Origin: Scatophagus argus
Taxonomy: Eukaryota; Chordata; Actinopteri; Scatophagidae
DNA: 64,000 bases
Assembly: GCF_020382885.2 (NCBI RefSeq)
Contig: NC_058497.1
Location: forward strand, 18,468,330-18,532,329
Direction of reading: 5' to 3'
In this document: piece by piece, positions 1-12,395 of the stretch
Position numbering within the stretch: the first letter of the stretch is position 1
How the letters are laid out: every line of letters starts with the position of its first letter
Position numbers and translations under genes: made by a program
Notes under the pieces: generated by a model
The model's database searches: none
Told to the model about the DNA's origin: nothing
Seen by the model: only the letters and a program-made list of their open reading frames with translations

Positions 1-3000
1 GGAATATCTGTGTCGTCATTCAGAATTACTGTTTGCATTCACATTAAGATGCAGCGTAGTCTCATCAACCTACAGAAAACCTGATCCTTTCTGATTGTGT
101 CCCTCAATACGCAACGTATATTAATCAACATGCAACGCCTGCACAGCACTTTATAGTATTACCAAGCAGAGGGAGATTTCCAGCATCCCCCGTGTAGACA
201 CAATCGCAGCATCATCCAAAACAAGACCTCTTTCTCAATGCTGTTACGTAATTGTTGCAGCACATGCACGGCGGTTCGTTGATTGGCGCGAGAGCAAAGA
301 CAATAGCTGGTGGAAATGAAATCGGAGCACAAACAGGATTTGTGTTTCAAACGTGGAAAATGCAGAGACAATTCCTCTGCGCTCTGCTGTAATGTAAGGC
401 TGTACGTTATGAGTCCGCTGACATCAGAAAGCGGCTCGTGTGATGGCGGTGAACGATATAAAGGTATTAATCGCACACATGCATGTCCAATAGATGGCTT
501 TAGGGCCGAGGTTGGACATGCAGACATGCTTTATGATTAGATGGGGGAAGATTTTTCAAAATACACATCACAGGGTTTTGACAGCTTTTCATGTGTTGAT
601 GGATTCTGTTGTGCTCGGATGTCCCACCTGTAGGTTTGAAGCCATGCTATTGGCTGTTGGCAGTTTGACAGCAGTTGGCTCACAGCTTTGGTCCACATTG
701 AAATATCTCCGCAAGTATTGGATGGATTGCCATGACATCTTGTACGGACTTTCATGGTCTCCAGAGTGTAAAGTCTGATAACTTTAGTGCCCCCCTGACT
801 TTTTCTTTGGAGCACCACCACATGAGATTGACATTTGTGGTTCAGAGTGGAACGTCTCCACAGCTGCTGGATGGTTCGCCATGAAACTGTGCAAGCATTC
901 GTGTCCCCCTCATGATGATTTGGAATAACATTGTTGATCCTCTGACTTTTCATTTAGCGCCATCATCAGGTCAGACTTTTAGTTAATTTGTCCACGTTTG
1001 TTTAACTTTGCCCTGTAAATTTGCACATTTGGTATGTCGTAACTGTGATATACTGAGTGTGGAGAAAAAATAAATCATTTTTGAAACCAAAAATACTACA
1101 CACACAATATCACAACAGCATGACTTCCTATATCCAGTTTATGTTCCCTCTTTATTTCCCACAGGGGAGCCATCACAGCCACATTTTGAGTCTTAGCTAC
1201 GTAGCCGTTTTGACCATACTTCAAAGAAAACTCTCAAGCTTATATATTTTTTTTTTTTGCCATCAGATGTTCCCAACTAAGTATGTCCTTCGGTCTCAAG
1301 TCGGACGCCTCGTTTCAAACTCACAATATGTGAAATCCTCAACGGGGTCACCAGAAATCACACGACATGAATGATTAAATGTGAAGCAAAGTGATCTACT
1401 AATCACGATTTAGAGAATGTAAATTCTGTATGATGATGACGACGGCGGCGACAGCAGTGTTGCTGGGTGGAGTGACCATGTGTCCCATCATATCCATGTC
1501 CAGCTGAGCTCTAACGTGAGGTGAGAGGATTGAGCCTGGGATTGTTTCAGGATTAGTCAGCAGGACTTACCAGATTCAAAGATTCAGAAATTAAGGGACA
1601 GCAGCAGGGTCACATTGTCCCAGGAGGGACAATAAGAAACTACTGAGTCACAGCAGCAAAAGTAGAAGTCAAAAAATAAGTCCTGTTTCTCTGTGCGCTT
1701 TCTGCCTTTTCACACATGATTAAAATCTTTCTATCACACACACACACACGTCCCACCCTGGCAACACAACCGCCAATCGCCTAATTCTCCTGCCTCTGCA
1801 TGATTTCAGTCTGGTAAAGAAGGAGGGCGTGCCTGACTGAACAGATGTGGAGATTTCAGCCGCCCATCTATGGACGCTCATATGGACACATGCTGGCACT
1901 GTCTACCCTGTCATTGTAGCTCTCTCTAGCACATGAAGGACATTTTTCACACTTTTAGGATTTAGTGGCAAATCTCCTTTCTTTGTTTATCTATATTTTA
2001 AGTTTTTTGGGTTTTTAAACCAATATTCAAGCTGGAGACACAAGTGGACACCGACTGCTGGGATCAGTTGATCCAGGTTCAGCTGTCCGGTTCAGGTGAC
2101 TGGGCACCCTGTGAGTTTGACATCCTCTTTTGTTTTCTTTAATGTCTTTTTTCCATTTCATCCCTCCTCTTTCGCATATGTCCCCAGTGTGAAAGTAATA
2201 CTAAGCTGTTGCCTGCCAGCTCTTGACATTTTTAAGCACGAGTCTGTGTATAAGAACAACAAAATCCTTAAACCCCACGTGATTATGGTTATTTTTCTTG
2301 TAATCCACGCACCTAAACTGCTTTGAGATTTGCTTAAACCTCCTCTTTAGCTTTTGTTTTTTGTTTGTTTTTCAGATGCACATGGAAAAAGAAACGCTTA
2401 CTTTGTTGTTGTTTGAGCTTTGATTGAGAATGAAGTTGTCACACAAAGCGAATGTAAAGACCAGGAAGGAAGGGGAATGCGGTCACATCCATTGCAAATT
2501 GCACTTTTTTTAATGGCTTTTCAACTTTTCGTGAGACTCACAAAATATGAGAAAGGACCATCTGCTCCTTTTTGCCCCATTTATCAGTAAAATAATCTTA
2601 GTATGAAGCCATCCTAAGGGAATTATCAGGTACAGTACTACATGTGGAGGGTAATGAGTCCTGCACATCATTGGTGTCCATTGGAACAATTTCCCAATTG
2701 TTTGATTTTTCATTTATCAGATAAACAAAGATTATGTGTTCTTTTTATAGTCTTGTTTCATAGAACATTTTCCTACATCTGCAGCTAAATAAACCATGTC
2801 AGACCCCAGCAGATCATCTGTAAAATGCACCGACACAAAGCTGAAAACAGGGCTGTTTAACATGTGGGAAACTGGAGGAGTCACAGCTTTGTACTTTCAT
2901 CTAATTTAATCTAATTCAGCAGCAGCAACTGAAGCAATTGTCTGTAGTTTACCCGACACAAACGTCAACACGTCACGTGTGGGGCTGATTGGTCCTGAGG

Positions 3001-3537
3001 TACTTGGTGAATATCATGAAGCACAACAGATCAGATCAGCTGATATCACAGTTGTGAAATTCAGCCTGATGATAGAATTTGCTGGAAATGTTTGCCCGAG
3101 TTTTATTTTTCCCCAGTTCACAATTTTCAGCATATTTGTGGTTTTTCTGTTTCTTCTGTCAGATCAGTTGTATTTTTTTTTTTTTAATTTTCATGTTGCA
3201 TATTGGCAGCTGAGCCATCCTCCACAGGGTTTATGTTGGCTCAGGTTTAGCAGCATTTGATTTTATTCTGTCATTGACACACTTGTCCAAAAATTCTTAA
3301 AATACAAAGCTCAGGCAATTAGTTTCTTAAATGATTAGGAAAATAACAGTTAAGAGTTTTGCATTGTTGGTTGGACAAAACAAGGTGTTTGAAGAAAAAA
3401 AAACGAAATTAATTTGTATAAAATAATCATCAGTCGCACAGGATTAAAAAAAACACAAAAAAGGTGTCATAACTGAACTTCTTTGCTGCGTTAAAGTTGT
3501 GATTAACCATTTACACCAATCTGTGTTGTTGTTCCAG
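1..3537. other. 5' flank or first intron of esam, no coding exon seen
   Basis: The first recognised esam exon begins in phase 1 at 3538, so at least one exon lies upstream. I found no ATG followed by a hydrophobic leader and a phase-1 donor here. The stretch holds a dispersed repeat at about 590-1060, a short CA tract near 1736-1750, poly-T runs near 1248 and 3173, and otherwise unremarkable AT-rich DNA. Small open frames in it show no recognisable protein. Confidence 0.6.
590..1060 (+). repeat. Dispersed teleost repeat with two internal diverged units
   Basis: This matches, from memory, a repeat common in percomorph introns that contains a phrase like TTGGATGGATTGCCATGA. The phrase occurs near 717-735 and again, diverged, near 867-885. 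Each is followed by a 'TTCATGGTCTCC' or 'TTCGTGTCCCCC' type segment and then a 'CCTGACTTTT' segment (near 795 and 940), so the element has a repeated internal unit of about 150 bp. The block ends with AGCGCCATCATCAGGTCAGA near 956-975. Confidence 0.6.
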
Positions 3538-6500
3538 GTGACGCCCAGGCGGTGGAGATTCCCAGAGGGGAGATGGAGGTGGTCAAGGGCCAAATGGTGG
3601 TGCTGCATGCCTGGTACAGCCCCAACTCGGACATTTCCAAAAACTCTGTCACTTGGCAATTCTTTGGAAATGGATCCAAGCCGGTGAGAAGGTGTACATG
3701 AATGTGCAAAGATCTGCTGCATAGTTGACCCTGCTCTGACCTCTAGTGGAGCAGAGAAAGAGAGCCTCTTTAAAGGGATTAAAATGAAGTACAATGTGTT
3801 TGCTAATCTCCTCCTACTGTAGTGAAAATGTTCTCTACAAATCAAAATATCAGAACTGAAGTGATGAATAGGCAACTCTTTTAATAATTTACTCGTTGTC
3901 GTAGTTCATAAGTAACTCTTCTAGCTAAAATTAGCCCAAAAATGCTGCTTTTTTGCGTTTTAGATCATTTAGTTTGAAATCTTTTGGGTTTAATCTGTTG
4001 TTGGGACAAAACAGGACATTTGAAGATGTTAGCCTGCATGTCATAAAACTGGGAATGGCATTTTATAGAATTATTATTTAGAAATATAATTGGGAGATAT
4101 GCATCATGAAAAATATTTTTTTTTCTTTTTGCACCTCCACAAAAACCAAACGTTTTGAAGTTATTCTCTTCAGGCTATGCATTTCAGGAATTCTTATCTC
4201 CAGAGCGGCTAAGTGCGTGTCCTCAATCACCTCTGAATGTGTGCAAGATTAAGTGAGCATTTGTTACTACTGCATGACGCTGGTGAGAAACCCATCTAGT
4301 GATACGTAAGGTGAAAAAGATGATCTGTAGAGATTTGGATTATTTCCAACACCACTTCTGATGTCTAATTCACGGCAGAAGGAAGGAAGGAACGGACGTC
4401 ATTAATGATAGGATGCCGCTAATGACATTTCATCTCTTACTTTTTACTGCACCTCCTACACGCAGCACGAACTGCTCTTGAAAATGTACATAACTCTGTG
4501 TGTGTGTGTGTGTGTAGGGTTTTTGCATGATTAATATAATCTAAACAGTTTCAGTGACTGCGAGCTTATCTCAAAGAGAAAATCAGCCTAAAATTCAACA
4601 TCCACCATCTGTACACATCAGGATTATCTTTATGAAGGACGCTGATTTGTGTTATATTGGTTAATCTGCACATCTTCATATGGCTGCAGCAAATGAAATT
4701 AAAAAAAAAAAATGTTCAGATCAGAGAGAAAAAAACTCTGTAGTGCATTATTTTCAAAAATGCATTGAAAAATAAGAAATGTTGATTTTAATTATCAGTT
4801 AACAGCGTAATGATACCGTCCAGTGTTTGCCATGAATGTGTTTTCTCTGTTCAGGTGATAAACTTCAGCTCAGGTCAGGTCGGGTATGGCCAGAATGAGT
4901 TCACCAAAAGAGTGGGCTTCAGTGTGTCCATGCCATCAGCCAACCTCTCCTTCTACATCAACAACACCCAGGAGTCTGACTCAGGACTCTATGTCTGCAT
5001 CGTCATCATCCCCGGAGCTCCTGCCATCTCCGGAGAGATACGCCTTAATGTCAAAGGTAACAGACCGCAGCATCTGAGGAACTTCAAAGGTTAGATTTAA
5101 TCAGAATCGTCTGCGACGCAGCTCACGTGTTCCCTTAGATTTGAAAATCCAGGCAGTGCTGAACATGTTTTTTTTAGGATTCAGATCAGACTGGTCTATT
5201 AAAAATCATATTTAAATAAAAAAAAAAAATAATAAAACTCATCTGCTGTTTTGGGATTCGCTGGGCTCTGAGGTCATTATGTCATCCTCTTGCAGCAGAT
5301 GGAAACAGCAGGGAGTCAGCACGTTTTCTTATTTCTATGCAATATGGCTACTGGCCTGAGAAATCTCCACTTTGTTTACAGTGGATTAAAGCCTGGAATA
5401 CAAGTTCAATATAAGGTCGCCAATCCTGGATTGTTATCTGACATGGTTTTGATCTGTCTGTCTCTGCAGTCCCTCCTTCTCCACCCGTGTGCACCATGAC
5501 AGGGAACCCGGTGGTGAAGGGCAACGTGACTCTGAGCTGCAAGTCCAGTCATGGAAAACCTGTCCCTCAGTACAAATGGACCAAGGCTGCACCCATGTCT
5601 GAGGTCTTCTTCTCCCCAATGCAGAGTGAGTATTTTAGTGGGGATGCGACTCTTATTCTGAAATGGTCAGTAAATCCAATGAACATATTTTCTCACTTGT
5701 ACTTCGAGTAGTGTCTATCCATAAAGGGCGTTTACTGGTTTTATTGGCTCAGGTTTGGATATTCCTGCGGTCATCCAAACTCTTATCCAGACTCTTTCAG
5801 CGCTGAAAACATGTAACTCATCTTAATGTTTTCTAATGTAGAAATAGTCCTTACATAAACAGTTGAGGGCAGGCTGATGGGCACATTTAAAGGTGCCTCA
5901 TTACCACACACTCACACAGCAATTAAGCTTAATGAGCAGCGAGGAAGCAGTGGTGTAGTGAGTGCTGTCCAGGTTTGTTTTTCCCCCCTGGGTATCGGCT
6001 GCAGGCTTCGTTCAGCTTCTCTCATCTTACTGATGGAGCAGCCTAAGAGGACGACTGCTCAGCTGAAAAATGTGCTTTCGCCTCCTCTGCATGCTTTTCA
6101 GATAAAGAAATAAATGCTTTTATATATTTGTTTGATGTTCTAATAAACTATGCTATTAACATTAACAATAATTTATCATCAAATACCAGAAATCTATAAA
6201 GAAAAACAGTGAATGTGATGCCAATTTACATAGCATTTTTATAGCTTTTTATATTACCATTACTATGGAAAGCACTACAACCAACTTCTTCATAACTTCT
6301 TATTTTCATTTCCTTGTTAACATAAATATGTATGTAATTACAAGTAATCTGTGAGCCTGTTCATGTGCCGGTCTAAGCGCCGTGCACCTGGACGCCGACC
6401 CCTAACACCTCACATTGGACGAAACAGAGTCCATGTCGTCGGGTCACACACACCTGATAAGACGCGGCTCGTGGGCTCGATGTTCCAACTGCCCCTCAGA

Positions 6501-9500
6501 GGAAGATCGTCAATCATGGCCTAACATGCGGCGTGAAATCCTCTTTACAGACGAGACGACTCCGACCGCAGCGCGCTCCTTTCACTGCAGTGCCACTGAA
6601 AGAGAGGGCGGGAAAAAAAAAAAAGACGCACGTGTGGATATGCTTCTGTTGTGGCATTACTTTGTAGATGTTTGTTTCGCGGTTGATGCTGCGGAGCAAA
6701 CGCCATCTGCTTCCGAACAACAGGACTTAGGCTGATTGATTGAGTATTGACTTCACTGCTTTGATCTCTGGCCCTCATCTCTTTAGAGCAGAAAAGTCCT
6801 CAGACTGGCAGAATGAGAAGTACTCCGTTTGATTGTGCGTTGACCCGGGGGGGTTTTTGGAGCGCAGAGTGCGTACTCACGCCTGCATCACTTGTGTATC
6901 TGTGTCCTCTTACATGCCATCGACACTCGAGCTCAGACCCGTGTTTTTATCTACATTGATGTACGCTCTCCGTCTCCGTGACACTTGAACTTTACTCTGC
7001 TATCACTGCTTATCTCTTTCAGCAATCTCTCTCTCTCTCTCTGTCTGTCTGTCTATCTCTGACTCCGTTTTCTGTCTCTGCTGATCCTTTCTCGGCGCTC
7101 CTCATTTCCTGTTGACCCTGGTGCCTAATCTAACAAGCCCCATGTCATTACTTGATCAACCCCTCTAAGAGGCATAAGTTGGATTTGGGACTGAGAGTAC
7201 AGCACATCTCAACCTCTTCCCCCAATCAGCCTGCATCTCATCATTCATGTTCACTCTCTCTCTCTCTCTGCCATCTTTCCTTCTGCAAAAAAAAAATAAC
7301 AAAAAAACAAAAACAGAATGGAGAACTTGCCCCCAGCCTATGCTTGTCCTTGGGTTTATGGGTAAGAGTTTTCGCACATACATTTTCCACTTATTTCCCC
7401 TTAATTCCACCCCACCCTCACCTGCCAACCGTGACATCCAGAGGAGTCACAGTTTCTGGAGTCAACATGTCGCTGCTCACAGCCGTAAGCAGTGGAAAAG
7501 ATTTAAAGGGAAAAAAAAAAAAAAATCAACCCAATTTGTAAGAATGCTTATAGGATTATGTTTCAGAAATGATTACTATCAAAAAAGGGGGGAAAAAAAA
7601 AAGCTTAGCAGAAGTGTCAAGCCTGGTGATAATCCTTCTCAACCTTAAAACTTCACATTCTCCTTGCACACATTAAATCATTTTTAAAATGTATTTATAA
7701 TGAGGAATTTGCATACATTTCCATTTTGTAAAAGGGTTGAATTGATTTTTTTTTTTTCCCTTAAATCTGTGTAGTGTGTTAAATGTAGCTGTCATCCTAT
7801 TGCATTCGTTCATCTTTTCATTGTGTCTCAGAGCAAACCTGTTCTATGTCTAAGTCTTAGTTGGTTAGCGCTTATGTTCCCCAGTTCTACAGCTGTGTTC
7901 TCTCAGGGTCCTGCGGTTCCACGGACACATGTTAAGCCTTTTAGGGTTAGGATTATTTGACCCAAATACGGTAGGAGTAGGATGCCTTTACAGAATATGG
8001 AACTGAGGAGTGCAGGACTCCGGGAACATAATCTCCCGTCAGTGTGCACTAAAGATTTTGTGACCATCTTTTTCAACCCAAAGAGCATCAATGAACTGAA
8101 ATTATTACTCAGTCTATTGAAAATAACTCGCAGTTTGACGTTTTTGAAAATACGAGTTAATTGGGTTAGATAAGATAAGTTAGGCCTTTATTAGTCCCAC
8201 ACTGGAGAAGTATTGAGTGAATTTAGTCATGTTTCCTGAAGTCCACACTGCGTCTTCTAGAGTGCAGATCAGTAGAAATCTAGCTTTTTTTTTAATCTTC
8301 ACTAATTATACTTGTAAATTGAAATTAATGGCAAAGTAAATTACAGTAATTGGTACTGCATTAACCTACTTTTCTGCTTCCTTTCTGTTTTAAAAGATAC
8401 CATCATGTGAATGTGGGCCTTTTTTGCATTAATTATGAACACTAATCCACTGTGGCTTGGACGTTGTCATGTGAGGAGTCAAACTACACCCTAAGCTTCA
8501 AATAGAAATGCTGCTGATTTGCATTAATCACGTGTCATGTGTCAGGCCTTTGACAAATGCTGCTCATTGACCTTGCAGTGATGGCAGGGTAATATGAGTA
8601 ATGCTCCCGTCTTGATATGAAGCAGCGCCTGTACTGTACTGTCAGATCCCCTCCAGCTCTGCCGCTGACGGGATCTGATCGCTGTATGGGCTTGATCTCG
8701 CTCCAAGCTCATAGTCTGCTGATGTTCTGCTAATCTGTCACAATTGGGTTTGGCTGTTCACAGCTGGTTTTCAAGCCCAGGGATTAAAGAAAAAATCAGA
8801 GATGGACAGGTGGAAATCACACTCGCCTGCTACACTTTTATTTGGCACCCACTTTTGACTTCTGAAAGATGACTGGCTGAAAAGTTAACAATAAACCTGT
8901 GATTTGTTAATAACTACCAGCTGTTTTAATACTTTTAGTGCATACAGATGTGTACAGACATTGCATGAAGACTTAGCGGGCCAGTAGCAAATTGCAAAAG
9001 AAAATTTTTTTCAAACTTTTTCACCCACTTAGCTTTAGTTTACCAAAATCTAAACGTACTGACAGATTTGCTGTTAGCTCTTGGATTGAAAGTGGTTTGT
9101 GTGCACCTTCCTACATTAACCTCCTTCCTGGTGGTGCAGGCAAAACTCAGCTCGGTCCACGCTACACCCACCCAAACTTTGCGATGACGGCAGCTGTTGG
9201 GACACAATGACGGTTGGGGATTTTCTGATCTCTTGTGTTAATATGTTGCTCGCTGGCGTATTGTGAACCTTGACTTTTCATCGATTTGGATGAGTCTCCG
9301 TGTTGCATTGCTGTGGTCTTTGTGACGACTGACTCAGTGCAGAGCGCACCGAACAGCACTTTCAGGAGGGTGATTCCACAAAACAGATTCCACTCTCACT
9401 TCCTCACGATCCCCACGAAAGCAGAAACGCGTCAGACGAAGTCGTGCTGGGATGTGACGTCTAAGATTGGATTTCAGAGGATTTGTTGTGATAAGTCCCT

Positions 9501-11851
9501 CATAAAGCTTGTTTATTTTTCTGCAGCCTGTGTTTGCTACAACAGCGTTTTAAAACCAGATGTGCCAAGAGAAACAGATTGTGTCAGAGGGGAATAGCCA
9601 GTTGTTGAAGCACTGAGATGGACACACACACACTTACTGCTGTGTCATGACCTTTGTGTGAGAAAATATTCAACACAAATTGATAACGAGACTGTAGAAT
9701 TATCTGCAGAGCTGTGGGATCTCAACAAACCGTATACTGTAGATGCTGGCTGTGGGCCCATAGTGGATTAAAGTCTGGATTAAGGGTGGGAATCGGTATC
9801 TAATGATTCAACATGACCGTGATACACACACACAATAATTATGCCCTGATAGAGATGAGTGTGATACATGAGATGTCATTACAGCTGTAATTGAGGAGAA
9901 AAATATGCAAACAAAATAACAGGAGTAGGGAATGAGGGGGCCATTTTCTTTTTGTTTGCTGCGTTATGAAATGCTTTCTGTGTCACTGTATTCTACAAAG
10001 TGCATAGTTTAAGGTTTTTTTGTTTTTTTGTTTTTTTAATAAACCACATCAGCATGCAGAAATATGCAAATCCAAGAGTTAAAACTGACACACAAACTGT
10101 TGAAACTCAGAAGATAAAATCATGTGCAGAGATTCTTAAATACTTCAGGAACCTCTTTCGACTCTTGATGTCACATGATGCTGTTGTTTCCTTACCCCTA
10201 TGAGATCCATGAGAGAATTTGACTGGAGAAATTTCCGTTTAGCTCATTCCTGTGTTGCGTCGTATCATGACAGTAAAGTTCTTGTTATTTAGACAGTGTA
10301 GTCCCCTTGTGTCTTACGTCGTAGTATAATGATTTAATACTGTATACTTCTCTAGGCTAGTTGCACCGAGGATCACATAAATATATGATGGTGACATGTG
10401 TGTGACTGTGTGGTTGTTCTGCAGATGAGAGACACGGCACCCTCAGGCTCAGCAACCTCACTAAAAGCATGTCAGGGAAGTACATCTGCCGAGCCAGCAA
10501 CACTGCTGGCTCCGACAGCTGCTCCATTAACCTGGAGGTTATCACCTGTACGTACAGTAAAAAAAATACTTTTACTCCACTGCACGCACACCAGCTGTGA
10601 GTAATAATACTGATCTGTGACCTGTTTCGCAGCTTCCAATGCAGGCGTGATCGCAGCGGCTACACTGGGGTCGATAGTGGGACTGATGGCCATGGTGCTC
10701 TTCCTTATATTCATACTGAGAAGGAGGCGGGACACTGAGGAGGAGATAGCCAATGAGATCAAGTAAGAGTTTCCCTGAGTCAATACAACAGCTCTGTGTA
10801 TGTTAACAAAGTATATAATGGTCACTTTCTGTTGACGTTGTCAGAAATGTGCTAAATGTGCTATAATTTGTTTTATTACTGAGGTCCTGTTGAAGGTGAA
10901 ATATGTCTGAAGATAATGCAGTTGGGTTAAATCAGATTGTACACGTGTTCCTAGTAAAATGGCCAGCGAGTGTTGATGTGTGGGCGTTAAAATAAACTTT
11001 GAAGTACCAACATGCACCCACACAGTGACCGCTGTCAACACGTTATTTGTTTGCAGTGCTCAGGTACAACTCAAGTACTTACATTTTGAGGCATGTGGGT
11101 TTAATTTGAGTGCTGCAGTTTTGTGTTTCTCAGACTTGAAGGCACAAAGGACGAAAGGAACCGGTTCTGCTCGCCACAATCCTATTGAATATCGTAATTT
11201 ATTTAGGGCACCGCCAGGCGGAAGCACAGATCCATGAAATTCACAAATAAGTAGGACGAGCACACACGTTTGCTTCTTCCATTTTTATTTAATAAATCAA
11301 AAGCAACAGTCTGTGCCTCAGCATGGGCTTGTCTTTATTCATTAACACTATTCATTTTTTCCCAGTTCAACACATCAGTGCTAACAGCAGAAGGAAATAA
11401 AAAAAATAATGCAGTTAAAACAGTTGCTGACTTCTCATTTTGAGAGTAGCATAAAGTTTTCTATATTTTTTATTTCTATATTTAAAGACAAAACAAGCCT
11501 GTCATTTGACTGTGGATCCTTTATATCATAAATATGTGGACGTGTACTGCAAACAGCAAAATGGTCGAGTCAGAACTAAAAACATCTAAAACAATATCCA
11601 CAAGCAAACAGCCAACATGAGGGAGGGAAAGGAAAGGATAGATCCTCCTCCTCCTCCTCCTCATCATCAGCATCATCATCATCAGTGAAGGGGAACCTCA
11701 TTCTGTTATCATTTTTAAGTGAATCTCAGTTTGTCAATTTGAAGACACCTGTTTGCTCCATTGTGTGGGGGGAAGGAGAGCATGCATTTTCATTAATCCT
11801 GACTTTTTGGTTTCCTTTGCTTCTCTCTCTCTCTCTCTCTCCCTCCCTCCT

Positions 11852-11885
<34 letters not shown>

Positions 11886-12395
11886 CCTCTCCCTCTCCCT
11901 CTCCCTCCCTCCCTCCCTCCCTACAGGGAGGACGCTCAGGCACCAAAGCGAGTGTCTTGGGCAAAGAGTAACACCGGCTCAGACATTGTGTCCAAAAACG
12001 GCACGCTGTCCTCCATAGCCACCAGCCCTCGTCCCCGAGACCCCCACCAGCCGAACTTCCACTACCCGTACTCCCCCACATCGGCTTCAGACAGCTCGGT
12101 CATCAACGCCTACCAGCTGCGACCCGGAGAAGCCAACACGTTACAGGGACTTCCTGGTTACAACATCGGAGGCACCCCGTCGCGAAAACACAGGCGACCC
12201 GCCAGTACAAACGGAGGCCCTCCGCAGGTCCTGAAGAGCCCCGCGGTCGCCATCCCCAACAGGACTGAGGGGGCTCAGCCTCAGATGCCACCCCCACTCA
12301 CTGTGTCACCACAAATCAGCTCCTCCACTCTGACACGCATGGGAGCTGTCGCGGTCATGGTGCCTGCTCAAAGCCAAGCAGGCTCACTGGTCTGA
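3538..12395 (+). CDS. esam: Endothelial cell-selective adhesion molecule (5' exon missing)
   Basis: Six coding exons are visible: 3538-3683, 4855-5056, 5470-5625, 10425-10547, 10633-10762 and 11927-12395. All junctions are AG/GT and phases chain without a break (1-0-1-1-1-2), giving about 408 residues downstream of the missing signal-peptide exon. The product is a type I membrane protein of endothelial and platelet junctions. Exons 3538-5056 encode the V-type Ig domain, with F-strand DSGLYVC. The next two encode the C2-type domain (VTLSCKSS, then SGKYICRAS). The 10633 exon carries one transmembrane helix followed by RRRR. The last exon encodes a serine- and proline-rich tail ending MVPAQSQAGSLV, essentially the human ESAM C terminus and a PDZ ligand. 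That terminus and ISKNGTLSS in the tail make the identification secure. No first exon with a signal peptide was found upstream, so it probably lies before the window or went unrecognised. Confidence 0.94.
4497..4516. repeat. (TG)n microsatellite in esam intron
   Basis: An uninterrupted TG dinucleotide tract of about 10 units lies between the two V-domain exons of esam. The rest of this 1.17 kb intron shows only AT-rich sequence. Confidence 0.9.
5626..10424 (+). other. Large esam intron between the two C2-domain exons
   Basis: This 4.8 kb intron splits the C2-type Ig domain, from donor GTGAGT at 5626 to acceptor TTCTGCAG at 10417-10424. It contains CT-rich tracts near 7026-7060 and 7253-7270, several A-homopolymers near 7290-7600, and at about 8160-8235 a short stretch (GATAAGATAAG followed by CCTTTATTAGTCCCACA) resembling the tail of a fish retroelement. 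No exon-like open frame was recognised. Confidence 0.7.
11644..11683. repeat. (CCT)n then (CAT)n trinucleotide tract
   Basis: A run of CCT triplets changes directly into CAT triplets, about 240 bp upstream of the last esam exon and within the last intron. A compound microsatellite; no protein-coding meaning is inferred. Confidence 0.85.
11820..11922. repeat. Polypyrimidine (CT/CCCT)n tract at the esam last-exon acceptor
   Basis: About 103 consecutive bases are C or T only, made of CT and CCCT/CCTT units, ending in the acceptor sequence CCCTACAG at 11919-11926. The tract therefore forms a greatly extended polypyrimidine tract of the last esam intron. It is a homopurine-homopyrimidine mirror-type sequence of the kind that can form triplex (H-) DNA. 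Confidence 0.9.

Noticed and set aside
537..953. 138-codon minus-strand open frame
   Set aside because: It lies inside a dispersed repeat with internal duplication and shows no recognisable protein family; the frame is most likely chance.
11685..11926. Open frame running through the CT-rich tract into the last esam exon
   Set aside because: The low-complexity Leu/Ser/Pro stretch is translated microsatellite. The acceptor at 11925-11926 restores phase with the transmembrane exon, so coding starts at 11927.
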